Assembly (NCBI GenBank): GCA_905221605.1
Contig: CAJNDS010000200.1
Span: forward strand, 62,001-126,000
Reading direction: 5' to 3'
Source of the DNA: Symbiodinium natans
Lineage: Eukaryota > Sar > Dinophyceae > Suessiales > Symbiodiniaceae
DNA length: 64,000 bases
Translations under genes and position numbers: made by a program
Notes under the pieces: model-generated
Told to the model about the DNA's origin: nothing
The model's database searches: none
The model's input: the letters and a program-made list of their open reading frames with translations, nothing else
Shown here: one piece after another, positions 48,201-55,625 of the stretch
Position numbering within the stretch: position 1 is the first letter of the stretch
Layout of the letters: the number at the start of each line of letters is the position of its first letter

Positions 48201-49685
48201 GTTCCTCCATGCTCGATATCCCGCGGCTGTCGAAGGAAGTGCAGGGATTTTCAGGTCTCGAAGATCTTTGTTGTGGTAAGTATCCTGCTCATAGTCTACT
48301 TCTTCTTCCCCCGGTGCATCGGTGACATCAATGATGGGGTCATCTTCCCTCTCCTCTTCCTCCTCACCTTCCTCGTGTTCGGACCCGATGTCGTAGTGCA
48401 TCGGAGGGTCTGGGGGATGCACGACTGAAGGAGGTTTGGGAGTGGAGAAGACGTTGAAGGGATTGTCACTCGAAGAACCCTTCTTGGATCTAGACGGAGC
48501 CGGCAAACCAACACCGGTGAAAACTGGCAACCTGGGTGCGCAGAAGCATCCAAACCGATTTGGAACAGGCGCAGCAGCCACACCAGCAGATCTTTGACCT
48601 TGAGTCGCTGAGACCTTTGGACTCTTATGCTTAGGGGAGGGTGTCCCGTTTCGGAGCCCCGAACCTTTCGCTTTGCTTTTAGGCTTGGATGCTTTGGGAC
48701 TGACGATTTCTCGCAACTCCTTCATTGTCTCACCAACACTTGCAGCCAAGGCCTTGAGGGCTTCACTGATCTCCGTGCCATTTTGGTCCTGAGCCCTTGA
48801 GGCCTGCGACACTCGCTCTGCGTGAAGGTGGGATGTGTCGGCTTGGGACTGTTGTTGAGCTTTGATGCTTTGCATCTCAGCTTGGATCATCGCAATCCGC
48901 TTCATCATTTCTTCCTGCTGCTCCTCAAGTTCACGATTCCTAGCCTGAAGTGAGGCAATGGTTTCGTTTGCTTGTGCAAGATGCTGACCGGCTTGTTCTG
49001 AAACACTCTGGACCTGTCTCTCAGCTTCAGCCCTAACGCGCTCTGCATACTCTTGTGCGTGCTGCATGGCTTCATGTTGAGCAGAAGTGACAGCGCTCTG
49101 AACATATGCCTGAGCCTCACTCTTTGCAACCTGCACGTATGCCTGAGCTTCATGCTGAACGTTCTGGGCAAACACCTGAGCGTCCTGTTGAATGTTTTGT
49201 GCTTGCGCTTGTGCCAGCTGTGCAGCAGCAACGGCCTGAGAATGTGTTCGGGAATCAACCCCATGAAGATGCAATTCCTGACGACTCTGATGCAGGTGCA
49301 ACTCTGGGGCAATGCGCTGAACATGCTGATGCAAGTGCACATCCGGGGTGGTTGTCCCATCGCCCGGTGCAAGCGAAACAGGTTGACTTGCTGGTGCAGG
49401 ACTTGCAACTTCACATGCATAAGCTGGCGGAGGCAACAAAGCTTGCATCCTAGCGGAGGAAGAGCGATTTCGGGAACTAGCTAAGGCATAGGGTTGAGAG
49501 GACCTTCCCCTTCCGGTTGAAACGGCTCTTACGGGAGTGGAATCACTACTGCTCTCTCCTACCCTTGCTTCTTGTGCCCTTACAGCACTGAGTGCCCGCG
49601 CCTGTTGTGTAGGCGGCGTGCTGGAAGTGGACACCTGGAGCGAGGAATCAGTAGTTTCGGGACTCATCGCCATGGTGCCAGGCAA
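41757..49685 (-). CDS. Copia gag-pol polyprotein with extra methyltransferase-like and dioxygenase-like domains (ORF B)
   Basis: 2,642 residues in one uninterrupted frame. In order: Ala/Gln-rich coiled coil (about 148-295); CCCH zinc finger C802-x7-C810-x5-C816-x3-H820 in place of a CCHC knuckle; Lys/Gly-rich linkers; retropepsin-like DSGAG (D927); short integrase zinc motif H1213, H1217, C1224, C1227; integrase core with D1264, D1321 and E1352 or E1354; methyltransferase-like insert (about 1640-1800); reverse transcriptase with D1992 and YVDD (2088-2091); RNase H starting FTDSDF (D2269), with the KSTSG and STPEAEA motifs; dioxygenase-like C-terminus (about 2490-2642; H2539, D2541, H2597, R2609). 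No frameshift separates gag from pol, as in many Copia elements. Start chosen as the first ATG after ORF A; MAMSP six codons later is an alternative. Confidence 0.93.
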   Translation of the reverse strand: MPGTMAMSPETTDSSLQVSTSSTPPTQQARALSAVRAQEARVGESSSDSTPVRAVSTGRGRSSQPYALASSRNRSSSARMQALLPPPAYACEVASPAPASQPVSLAPGDGTTTPDVHLHQHVQRIAPELHLHQSRQELHLHGVDSRTHSQAVAAAQLAQAQAQNIQQDAQVFAQNVQHEAQAYVQVAKSEAQAYVQSAVTSAQHEAMQHAQEYAERVRAEAERQVQSVSEQAGQHLAQANETIASLQARNRELEEQQEEMMKRIAMIQAEMQSIKAQQQSQADTSHLHAERVSQASRAQDQNGTEISEALKALAASVGETMKELREIVSPKASKPKSKAKGSGLRNGTPSPKHKSPKVSATQGQRSAGVAAAPVPNRFGCFCAPRLPVFTGVGLPAPSRSKKGSSSDNPFNVFSTPKPPSVVHPPDPPMHYDIGSEHEEGEEEEEREDDPIIDVTDAPGEEEVDYEQDTYHNKDLRDLKIPALPSTAAGYRAWRNGVLTSFSSIDKSGNARILRWLQVALDPAIGDRQMRNLQVTSDGLPRLDAFLAAQLTDPKHLKGDYGVAAQAFTERAHALGVQPSGRALLAMLSRRFRVDRIRGATVSQQTLLAIQLEGFSQQQLQAFREKVEFCLNGFSPEAWPAESTLFSWLYSKLKHCRLLSRAVDKIKDSNPGSNKRTFAWLWSQLVELLDELREEANEESIRDTLIKPKAKAAPAPKKEERSRDKPDKPTPANPAPPAKTKGSGKDGKDKDGKGKGGKGNGKGADSQKTPNKPKAKSGGKGQGSKAEGKAPSKGNAPKATVPCLFFPKGTCNRGENCPFSHETSPGNKAPGSKTTGASATAKSSAAAVALLLPTTARGASVDGSSTPSKTTFWKRSGLSRFFQFVSGWFTVFSNICAPACPATVTPLLVASQHQHPQQGWFYHEWIADSGAGRSLESREALNEQGIPEDAYAHMAEQAPTVSFSTGNGVVDSGLMLGFEGSILGNNSAYLLDNCPSVKSLGELVETKSMPFVWLPGKLPMFLSSVEHVQVIEESAICADRVEGNVPIFREQVRFVSPSTVAMPGFMSDARKAKPLARTTIEPSRHTTYRPSPHITEESTLLELLQDPGVPSKTASGSRDPPPDSDDELKSRAKSSSARKPKAKPSPKDKVKGAKAPKPAEAAKAPEPPAPVEPEVPPPPLPPPAIPPGSGSDSGEDVTSERQKQLIKEASSMAHKLTHIPKNPYCEICQRSRMYRQRVTKKRAEPLEDRGDLPPAEQFGERIATDYIIPSKREHAVHVIRDEYSGALRAFVCARTAERAAQNLLTFVGARYKHLPNVLCKADDAKELIAAVSQIGWVHEATLENRFPHNAQLEREIRTLEESTRAVHLAAGFHVVPDLWHVSVQFAAQTLTVVPWQGKDKSRFEVATGSPFEGPRLPLGQLVHYRIHDPSRRHKFEATTAPGLFAGWRFEHGFVYRDVIWVLDYEAVKSKSIGYRDMIPVPYAEVHVPETETFPLKAAADLALREFQDPKLEAITALDIPFSSLSPADPPRRRAEYITLERILKFGATPGCKACTFDSVKHSPKCRARFDALIKADRIALTSKPPEPVPPAELPEGVGLHPSSEPAVEGLVAKVELGVTQVFVDVNRERVRQRKVQTLIGKDVLFEYACGDSSELSQAASEIGINSIRLCRSMIDLSNEEHVKQVQGQVEASPGCDVWLSLPCTEFSPWQNMNVHRHGAKYGKGLRNRQEKSKLMFLYARKVLATAIANHGRIAVEWPKGSGWWDLPEWKEFQDEHGLHKVSFDGCMAGVKGREHPIRKPWSVATNDLRLVQFLGQLQCDGSHQHEAAEGSQTKQTEAYPRELAHNIVEAWYPQRYHRHIPSMVTKNLTKREWKADPRGVAAVKKEAEGLRSNGTWDDLTVCLLSSLRADAKRQNRKLKIAELLTLCGIKHFELPEHEHKFKGRIVYRGDCIFDQFGNHVLFEDVATTPTSLVALNIALFFGCQDGNAVSLADAIQAFLQADLAEAGEPDTWVILPEELWLDTWHKAYPSGSKLVVRLKRSLYGHPLAGKLWQKHLASVLTSFGGIEMDLFPSNFIFQMGSHTLLLNVYVDDLTLSGAKHLHAQFWKRLRAHIKLEDECYIEASNARILGRGHRIQRGSDFTTLVLDMSAFAEQVVEAYCELADVPKAKLRNVTTPSLSEALLSDEDLQQPGTLSHVAAKVLMKALWLGRLARPDLCFIIGRLASRVAAWTKWEDKQLLRLISYLHGTTGLCLAATVNHHEAPQIHIFTDSDFASCPHSAKSTSGIYMTIGSTDFRFPLWWASKKQTSVARSTPEAEAIAMASAMFGEALNIQVMMEHLLGRAIDVVFHQDNETLLKVLATGYSAKLRHCNRVHRVNIASMSEQLESPQVTAVYCKSESQIANGLTKVIPPAEWPHTLAQFGLTASSDGPHLETAVAALAEANLAAEVFAGSCPKVPTCQHLVQLLTLLPHGPDKRGAPGHDSHVFSAGAFVLGGVFGLQTNTHKFQYATALICRFFRRYMPSHKFSSIIVQQGVVAGLHRDSNNAEGSKNLLVALNPTSGPILWVEDEEGTVQCPNDDSLWGHMLCNPALFNPRARHCTVLTGCEASERIVAIAFLIRNAERLSPSDRATLLSAGFNLPSIC
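44200..44770 (-). other. Methyltransferase-like domain in ORF B
   Basis: Between integrase and reverse transcriptase. LFEYACGDSSELSQ (G1649) resembles a SAM-binding motif I. LSLPCTEFSPWQ (C1702) resembles the catalytic PC motif IV of C5-cytosine methyltransferases. VEWPKGSGWW (E1755) occupies the place of motif VI. HPIRKPWSVATND follows. The classic PCQ and ENV motifs are altered and no clear target-recognition domain is seen, so the activity is uncertain. Dinoflagellate retrotransposons carrying cytosine methyltransferases have been reported; whether this domain is of that type is inference. Confidence 0.5.
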
Positions 49686-49735
49686 TAGAAACCCCAGGTT
49701 CCCCTGAAGGTCAGCAGCTCTCTTTTAGCGTTTTA

Positions 49736-50986
49736 CAGGGACCGCAGCCACAACAACACAGTGGGCACGAGATTAGTCAGCCACGTATTCGGCGATACCA
49801 AAATACCGTGAACACCATACGCCTCGACGTCCCGCACGATGTCTGATCTGTCATCCAAATGACACGCAAAGTGATCCGACCGCCGGTCCATCAAACGCTT
49901 AATGAAGGCTCCTTTTCCAGGACGGCCCGCTGGAGAGCTAGTGATGTAGACTGGCACGCCCGGAAGCTCCGAAGCCATCGACTGACGCGTTTCTTTGGCC
50001 CGTTCTGTCCCAGAGTAACTCGTGCAAATAAACTTCAGCTTCACGTGGCTCGGACGCTCTGCGTTCAAACGGTCCAAAAAATCTCGGCTGTCCTGAAAGT
50101 GGATGTTGAGCACCCCGCTGAAATCCAATGAAATCAGGACAGGGATGTCCTCACGCACTTCGACCACTTCCAAAGGTGCAACACGCGGCGCGGCAGAAGA
50201 AGAAGATGAGAGCGCCTGATTATGCTCTCTCCACTCTTCAGTAGTCCACCGGTTTATGGCTTCTCTATCTGAGTGTTGTCCCAATTCAACCTGTTCACTG
50301 AACGAATCCGCTATGGTTGGATACTCTCTTTCGTCCAACTCCCAGTCCTGCGGCGGTCTGGACTCGGGTCGGGCCTTTGCTTTGGGACGATACACAAGAA
50401 GATCTGCTGCAGCCTCCGGTGCACGTGACGGACCTGGTGTTCCGGGCAAGGTACTTGCCTTGGGAGGAACCGGGGTTCTATTACCCTTATGTTTAGGTCG
50501 TGCCCTAGGAGGTGCAGGGGTTCGATCACCCTTATGTTTCGGTCGCGGTCTAGGAGGTACCGGAGTTTGGTCAGAACCCTCAACCAAGGAACGAGGCGGA
50601 GATCTGGAACGCACTGCGACAGGAGGAGTCCTCGGAGCCGGTATCTCAGGCTCCGGCGAAGGTGCCTGAAGCACTCCCCTGACCTCTTCCAGGGTATCCT
50701 CGACGAACGCAGCGTAAGGATGATATGGCAATGCCTCCGTGCCCTCGAGCTCTCTTTCTCGAGTTCGGACCAGCCGTATGGCCCCAGACTGTTGCTGAGT
50801 ACCGATGAGAAGCTGCACCAGCGCACGGATGACCACCAAGAGGACAGCTTTCCTCCGACGGAACTCAGACGAGCCTTTGACCGCAGGCGAGTTCGTGGCC
50901 CTGGAAAAAGCAGCAGTCACACGCTCCACAAAGGACTCTTCAGAGGTCACGCGTTCCCACGCCTGCAAAAAATCGTTCCAACCCAT
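49736..50986 (-). CDS. Retrotransposon accessory protein with HAD-like C-terminus (ORF A)
   Basis: Open frame 49733-51160 (475 codons, TAA at 49733-49735). I prefer the internal start MGWNDFLQAWERV at 50986 (residue 59), because the upstream part is low-complexity repeat (SPPELGLEGSPPESG). The N-terminal third is helical and unrecognised. A Pro/Arg-rich linker contains two 15-residue repeats around TPVPPRPRPKHKG. The C-terminal 130 residues look like a HAD-type Rossmann domain: nucleophile D346 in ISLDFSGVLN, motif II FICTSYSG (T380/S381), a lysine-containing GKGAFIKRLM, and motif IV D436-D437 in HLDDRSDIV. The usual second Asp of DxD is Ser here (DFS), so phosphatase activity may be reduced or lost. 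ORF A ends 47 nt before ORF B, in a different frame. Confidence 0.7.
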
Positions 50987-51160
50987 GGTACCAGAGACAA
51001 TTGCACAGCCTGATTCGGGCGGCGACCCCTCTAAGCCTAATTCGGGCGGCGACCCCAACAAGCCTAGAAAGTGGCCAGAAGAATGTGTGCAGAGTGCCTG
51101 AGCTTGACTACCTTGCCGGGATTCCTCAGATGGGATATTGGGGCAATGCAGGTCTTTCAA

Positions 51161-52148
51161 CTAACGACACGCACTCAACCGGCTGTCTGAGCCAATGCAC
51201 ACGGATGAGAGTGGGGAAGACCCGCGACTCTCTTTGCTTTGACCCTGAAACCTCTTAGGGATTGGGACTTTGTCCGATGTTGCGTTCACAGTGCGTGGTC
51301 AAGCCGACGGCACTGTGGGTTTGCTGTTGGCGGAGTGATGGGCTTAGTCTCAACCCGAAGGGAGACCACAAACCACGCGAAGATCGAAGTCTGAACTGAA
51401 CCTGCTGTTTGGGCAGTTCGAGGCGAAGCACACGGTGATGCAGTGATGCTTCGTCAGACGCCTAGGGTACCCACAAGGCCTAGCCTCCCTAAACCGTGCA
51501 GGGGTTCACAGGAGAGGGTACAAAGGCAAGATGTTCAGGAATGTTTGAAGTGAAGTCCGAAAGTCAGAACCAACCAGGGCAAGAGGGGCGAGCACCTCGA
51601 CACCGCAGCGGAGATGCGCAGCCACACGATGTACCTGGATGTCACGGAAAGTATTGAGGCAATCTAGGGACCCACCTATCGTCGGCGTACGTTAAAGCAC
51701 GGACAAGGACCCTAAGCTGCCAGTCAAACGATACCTCTCTGTAGTGATTAGCAAGAAGATTACTCACGAACCTTCTCCACCAATTTAGCGGATGAGCAAT
51801 CAACAAACGCGTGATGCGTTTCTCACGCAAGGCCTTAATGAAATGAACCCAAATGTGGAGGTGTGTTGCGTAATGCTCTTCCGGCTCAGTGCTTTGCATG
51901 CACGATCGAAGATTTCGAGATATGGAATGCCACGTGGAAAGCCCAACGGTGGCTTGCAGGTGAAGTGAATGCAATTGCTGAGCCTGGCTCTGGCTCGACA
52001 CAATGCTGGATGTGAAGTATGAATGAGGCAGGGCCAGCGGCTCCTGTCGCGCAATTTCAAGCACACTCTCAAGGCAGGTGTGCGGTTATGGAGGGGGCAC
52101 TATGGCGGCGCGCGGCTTTGCCTACGTTCCTACCAAAGTGACCACGTA
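51161..52148 (-). other. Retrotransposon leader region
   Basis: About 1 kb between the primer-binding region and ORF A. Minus-strand frames of 140 codons (51642-52064) and 90 codons (51800-52072) exist, but neither has a recognisable domain. Most likely untranslated leader or packaging sequence. Confidence 0.5.
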
Positions 52149-52165
52149 GCTTGAGGCTGTTAACC
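52149..52165 (-). promoter_or_regulatory. Putative primer-binding site
   Basis: On the element strand GGTTAACAGCCTCAAGC directly follows the 5' LTR; with the last LTR base it begins TGGT, as expected for pairing with a tRNA ACCA end. The specific tRNA was not identified. Confidence 0.6.
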
Positions 52166-52321
52166 AGTTAAGTACAACAAAGGTACTTAAGACAAGGAAA
52201 GACGCACAACGGGCACGCCTATTTTCCTTGAGCCAAAATACAATCAGTCATCCGAATCTGCTCTCCTAACCCTACTTGGTATGTACAGCTAAACGGTGGT
52301 TTGGGGCCAGTTTAGTTAACT
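52166..52321 (-). repeat. 5' LTR
   Basis: 156 bp, identical by eye to the copy at 41568-41723, with the same 6-bp inverted termini. Confidence 0.95.
52227..52239 (-). promoter_or_regulatory. Spliced-leader-like 13-mer in 5' LTR
   Basis: Same 13-base ATTTTGGCTCAAG, at LTR positions 83-95 in the transcribed direction. It may mark the start of the repeated (R) region of the transcript. Confidence 0.7.
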
Positions 52322-52326
52322 ATCTC
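52322..52326 (+). repeat. Target site duplication, right
   Basis: ATCTC directly after the right LTR. Confidence 0.9.
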
Positions 52327-52557
52327 GCCCGGCCTTCTTGGCCCTTGCGGAAACCAATAGTATTTGGGTTTCAATTTAGAGGGGATCAACGGAAGCCCCC
52401 TGAAACCCACATCTCAACTCAAAAGGCATCAAAGTGTGTAGTATGGTCAGTAGTGTAGACAGTATAGACAAAGGGTTCAACGGAACCCCGTGAAACCAGC
52501 CCAGGGCCGATAAACCATTTACAACCCTAATCCGGCTAACCTATCCTCTGTTCTGAC
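52327..52557. other. Short spacer between retrotransposon and PAS-like gene
   Basis: No feature seen. Would contain the 3' untranslated region of the minus-strand gene ending at 52558. Confidence 0.5.
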
Positions 52558-53940
52558 TTACACCTCTCCATCCAGCTCTTTGTCCTTCATTTCCTGCTGC
52601 TTCTCTATGCAGCGCTCGTGGTGCTCCTGCTCTGCCAGGCCCTTCAAGTAGAGCAGGTGCATCTGCTCCAGAGCCCTCTCCAGTTCCTCCACGCGCCTCT
52701 CGCGCGTCTCCACCGATTGCAGCTTCAAGCTGCTGCTGCTCTCATTCTCAGCGACAGCTTGTTCCCGCATAGCGAGCTCCACTCGCGGATCGGTGGGCTC
52801 CGGGCTGCCAGTCTCAACCCAGATGCAGAGGCGGCGATCTTTCGCAGACAAAGTGTAAGGCACCAATCGGGCTCTGACACCCTTGGGGCTCCGCGCGCAG
52901 CGTAGGGAATCGACAACGCGAGGAGCCAAGGCTGCCTCGACATTTTCCTCCAGCAGCATGGTATACTCGGCCCAGCGGACGCCCTTGCGGCGTGCTGCTG
53001 TTTCGGCAGAAGCTGCAATGGAGCAGCCCACGACGAGGTGGTCCAGAGTCTCCTTGTCTTTGTGAAGGCGGACCAAGTCCGCAATGCTGCAGTTCTTCTG
53101 GATGGGACCCACAAAGGCTGTCAGGGCAGGTGACATTTCGAGAATATGCCCCGCTTCGATATCGATAGTGAGCCAGGCACCTCCAGTGCCGCTCAGCAGC
53201 TTCCTAATCGCCAGCTTGTTGCGAAAAAGCTCAGCGTACGCCGAGCACCAGACGCGCTCCGCCACATAGATTGGAACCAACATGCAGAATGCGACTAAAA
53301 AGCACGGCACGCCTGGCACGCCAGTCGTCTGCTGTAGGACCATCAAAGCTGAGCCATAGGCACCAAGAGCATATACGTCTCCACTGCACATGATCACAAG
53401 CACAATAACCCAGAACATCGCCAAGTGTTCCGAGCAGAGTGCGTCGCGCCGCTCCCAAGCGGAAGTGCCCTCGTCCGTGGTTCCGATCACGCGCCAAGCG
53501 GCTCGCCAGGTGTGCTCGGACGCGGCAACGCCCAGAGCCACATCCGGGAGGTTTGAGGACTGCATCAATGCTGGAGCACAGCCAGCGAAACACAAAAGCA
53601 AGCCGAAGATTACGTTGTTGAATGCTAGGTTTTCGTCAAAGCCCTGCGACATCCCCTCGGCCAGCAGTGATGCGACGAAAATGGTCAAGGTCGTCAAAGC
53701 ACGCAGGCGTCGGCGGCTCAGCATGCTCCAAGCGTAACCCGGCGTGGCTGGCAGGTTGTGTTGTTGATACCAGTGGTAAATCTTCGATCTGGGAAGGAAG
53801 CAAAAGATGTCGCGGTAGACTGGCAGGCGCTGCGGCTGTTCCTCCGAAGCTGTCTCGGCTTCGCTTTCCGGTGGGGTCACGCCGGCCTCAAGATCGGGTC
53901 CAGCTTCCAGCAGCGGCTCGGCCGCCGCTGCCATTGCCAT
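52558..53940 (-). CDS. Intronless membrane protein with PAS-like region and coiled coil
   Basis: 460 codons in one exon. An acidic N-terminus is followed by about four hydrophobic segments (residues 78-97, 108-126, 172-192, 211-230). A PAS-like stretch (about 240-370) follows, seen in LLSGTGGAWLTIDIEAGHIL then MSPALTAFVG. A charged coiled coil (385-455) rich in Glu, Gln and Arg closes the protein. Start chosen at the first Met of MAMAAAAEPLLEAGPDLEAG; the next in-frame Met is two codons later. The gene lies 237 bp from the retrotransposon's 5' LTR and on the same strand. It is the only host gene here without introns, which fits a retrocopied mRNA, but no convincing spliced-leader relic precedes the ATG. 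A sensory or regulatory membrane role is inferred only from the architecture. Confidence 0.75.
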   Translation of the reverse strand: MAMAAAAEPLLEAGPDLEAGVTPPESEAETASEEQPQRLPVYRDIFCFLPRSKIYHWYQQHNLPATPGYAWSMLSRRRLRALTTLTIFVASLLAEGMSQGFDENLAFNNVIFGLLLCFAGCAPALMQSSNLPDVALGVAASEHTWRAAWRVIGTTDEGTSAWERRDALCSEHLAMFWVIVLVIMCSGDVYALGAYGSALMVLQQTTGVPGVPCFLVAFCMLVPIYVAERVWCSAYAELFRNKLAIRKLLSGTGGAWLTIDIEAGHILEMSPALTAFVGPIQKNCSIADLVRLHKDKETLDHLVVGCSIAASAETAARRKGVRWAEYTMLLEENVEAALAPRVVDSLRCARSPKGVRARLVPYTLSAKDRRLCIWVETGSPEPTDPRVELAMREQAVAENESSSSLKLQSVETRERRVEELERALEQMHLLYLKGLAEQEHHERCIEKQQEMKDKELDGEV

Positions 53941-54257
53941 GACCTTCGAAAGGTAGGGCTCGCGATTTCAATGCGACCACAGCTTGAGTCGTCGCTGCAT
54001 TTTGCACGGTCCAAGGGTACACGGCCCCAGTGGCCCACAACCAAAAACCCGAACATGGCCCGCACGACCCTGTTAAAGCAAAACAAAAGGCAAGCCTTGC
54101 TCCGGTTTAGCTTTCGTGACAAGGCGAAGACCAAATTGACCCAATATCTTCTCGCTCATTGCAGGTTCGCCAAGATTCTTTCTCAGGGCTTCAAAGAAAG
54201 AAAAAAAAGAATTAAAGGACCGGATCACCCCACATGCAAATTTATCTATTGAGAAAG
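53941..54257. other. Upstream flank of the PAS-like gene
   Basis: No exon seen. A minus-strand GACTCAAG about 50 nt upstream of the ATG matches only 7 of the last 8 spliced-leader bases, too little to call a relic. Confidence 0.4.
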
Positions 54258-55392
54258 AGTAGAGAGGTGCGCGAGTGAGTGCGTGGGTGAGTGTGAATGT
54301 GAATGTGTGTGTGTGTGTGTGTGTGTCTCTGTGTGTGTCTGTGTCTGTGTCTGTGTCTGTGTCTCTGTCTCTGTCTGTGTCTGTGTCTGTGTCTGTTTCT
54401 GTGTCTGTGTCTATGTCTCTGTGTGTGTGTGTGCGTGTCTCTGTGTGTGTGTGTGTGTGTGTCCGTGTCTTTGTGTGTGTGTGTGTGTGTGTGTATGTGT
54501 GTCTGTGTGTGTTTGTCTGTGTGTGTTTGTCTGTGTGTGTTTGTCTGTGTGTGTTGTCTGTGTGTGTCTCTGTGTGTCTCTGTGTGTGTGTGTGCGTGTC
54601 TGTGTGTGTGCGCGTGTCTGTGTGTGGTGGTGAGCGGTCGGGTAAGGTGTGGTGAGGGTTGTGTGTTGTGGGCGGTCTGTTAGTGTGGGTGGTGTGGTGT
54701 GCTCGTGTATCTGTGTTCTGGGTGTGTTGTGTGTGGTGTGGGTGGGTGGGTGCGTTGTGCGTGAAGTGCGTTTTTATGTGTGTGTGTGTGGTGTGTGTGG
54801 TGGTGTGTTGTGGGTTTGGCAGATAGTTTGGTGTAGTGTGTGTTGTGATGTGAGAGTGTATGTCTGTGTGGTGTGTGTGGTGTGTTTGTGTGTGGAGAGT
54901 CTGTCTGTGTGTGTGTGTGCTAGTTGTCTCGTGTGTGGTCTATGTGTGTGCGTGCTATATGTGCGGTGTGCTGTGTGTGTGTGTTGTGTTGTGTTGTGTT
55001 GTGGTGTGTGTGTGTGTGTGTGTTGGTGTTGTTTGTGTGTGGTGTTGTGTGTGTGTTGTGGTGTGTGTGTTGTTGTCTGTGTCTGTGCGTCTGGTATGCT
55101 GTTATGAATCTGTGTTGTGTGAACTGATGTGTCTGGTCGTGTCTGTGCTGTGCTGTGTACTGGCTCCTCTGTCTGACTCCCCTGTTCACTGGGTCGGGTC
55201 TGTGTCATGTGGCTGTGTATGTGTCTGGTCTGGGTCTGTGTCTGTGTATGTGTATGTGTCTGTGTCTGTGCTTTGGTCTGTGTATGTGTCTGTGTCGTGT
55301 GTCTGTGGTTATGTGTCTGTGTGTCTGGTCGTGTCTGTGTCTGGGTTATGTGTCTGTGTATGTGTCTGTGTCTGTGTACTGTTTGTTGTGTT

Positions 55393-55466
<74 letters not shown>

Positions 55467-55625
55467 CATGTGGGCGTGTGGGCGTGTGTGTGGGCGTGTG
55501 GGCGTGTGGGCGTGTGTGCGTGTGTGCGCGTGCGTGTGCGCGTGCGTGTGCGCGCGCGCGTGCGTGTGCGTGTGCGTGTGCGTGTGCGTGTGCGTGTGCG
55601 TGTGCGTGTGCGTGCGCGTGCGCGG
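54258..55625. repeat. GT-rich compound microsatellite, about 1.4 kb
   Basis: GTGTGTCT/GTCTGTGT units, then irregular GT-rich sequence, then a pure (GT)n run of about 70 nt at 55395-55465, then GTGTGGGC and GTGCGT phases. All long Cys/Val or His/Thr frames through it are artefacts. Mixed alternation of purine and pyrimidine makes Z-DNA possible. Confidence 0.97.

Larger units (their letters stand above)
41568..52321 (-). mobile_element. Complete Copia-type LTR retrotransposon, 10,754 bp
   Basis: Two 156-bp LTRs that appear identical, flanked by the 5-bp target duplication ATCTC (41563-41567 and 52322-52326). The element is transcribed on the minus strand: 5' LTR 52166-52321, primer-binding region 52149-52165, leader of about 1 kb, ORF A (HAD-like C-terminus), ORF B (gag-pol polyprotein), polypurine tract, 3' LTR 41568-41723. 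Integrase precedes reverse transcriptase, the Copia order. All reading frames are open, so it may be autonomous and active. It sits about 430 bp upstream of the most 5' candidate exon of the E3 ligase gene, in the same orientation. Confidence 0.95.

Noticed and set aside
53985-53995. Spliced-leader relic upstream of the PAS-like gene
   Set aside because: Only GACTCAAG, 7 of 8 terminal bases, with no match further upstream.
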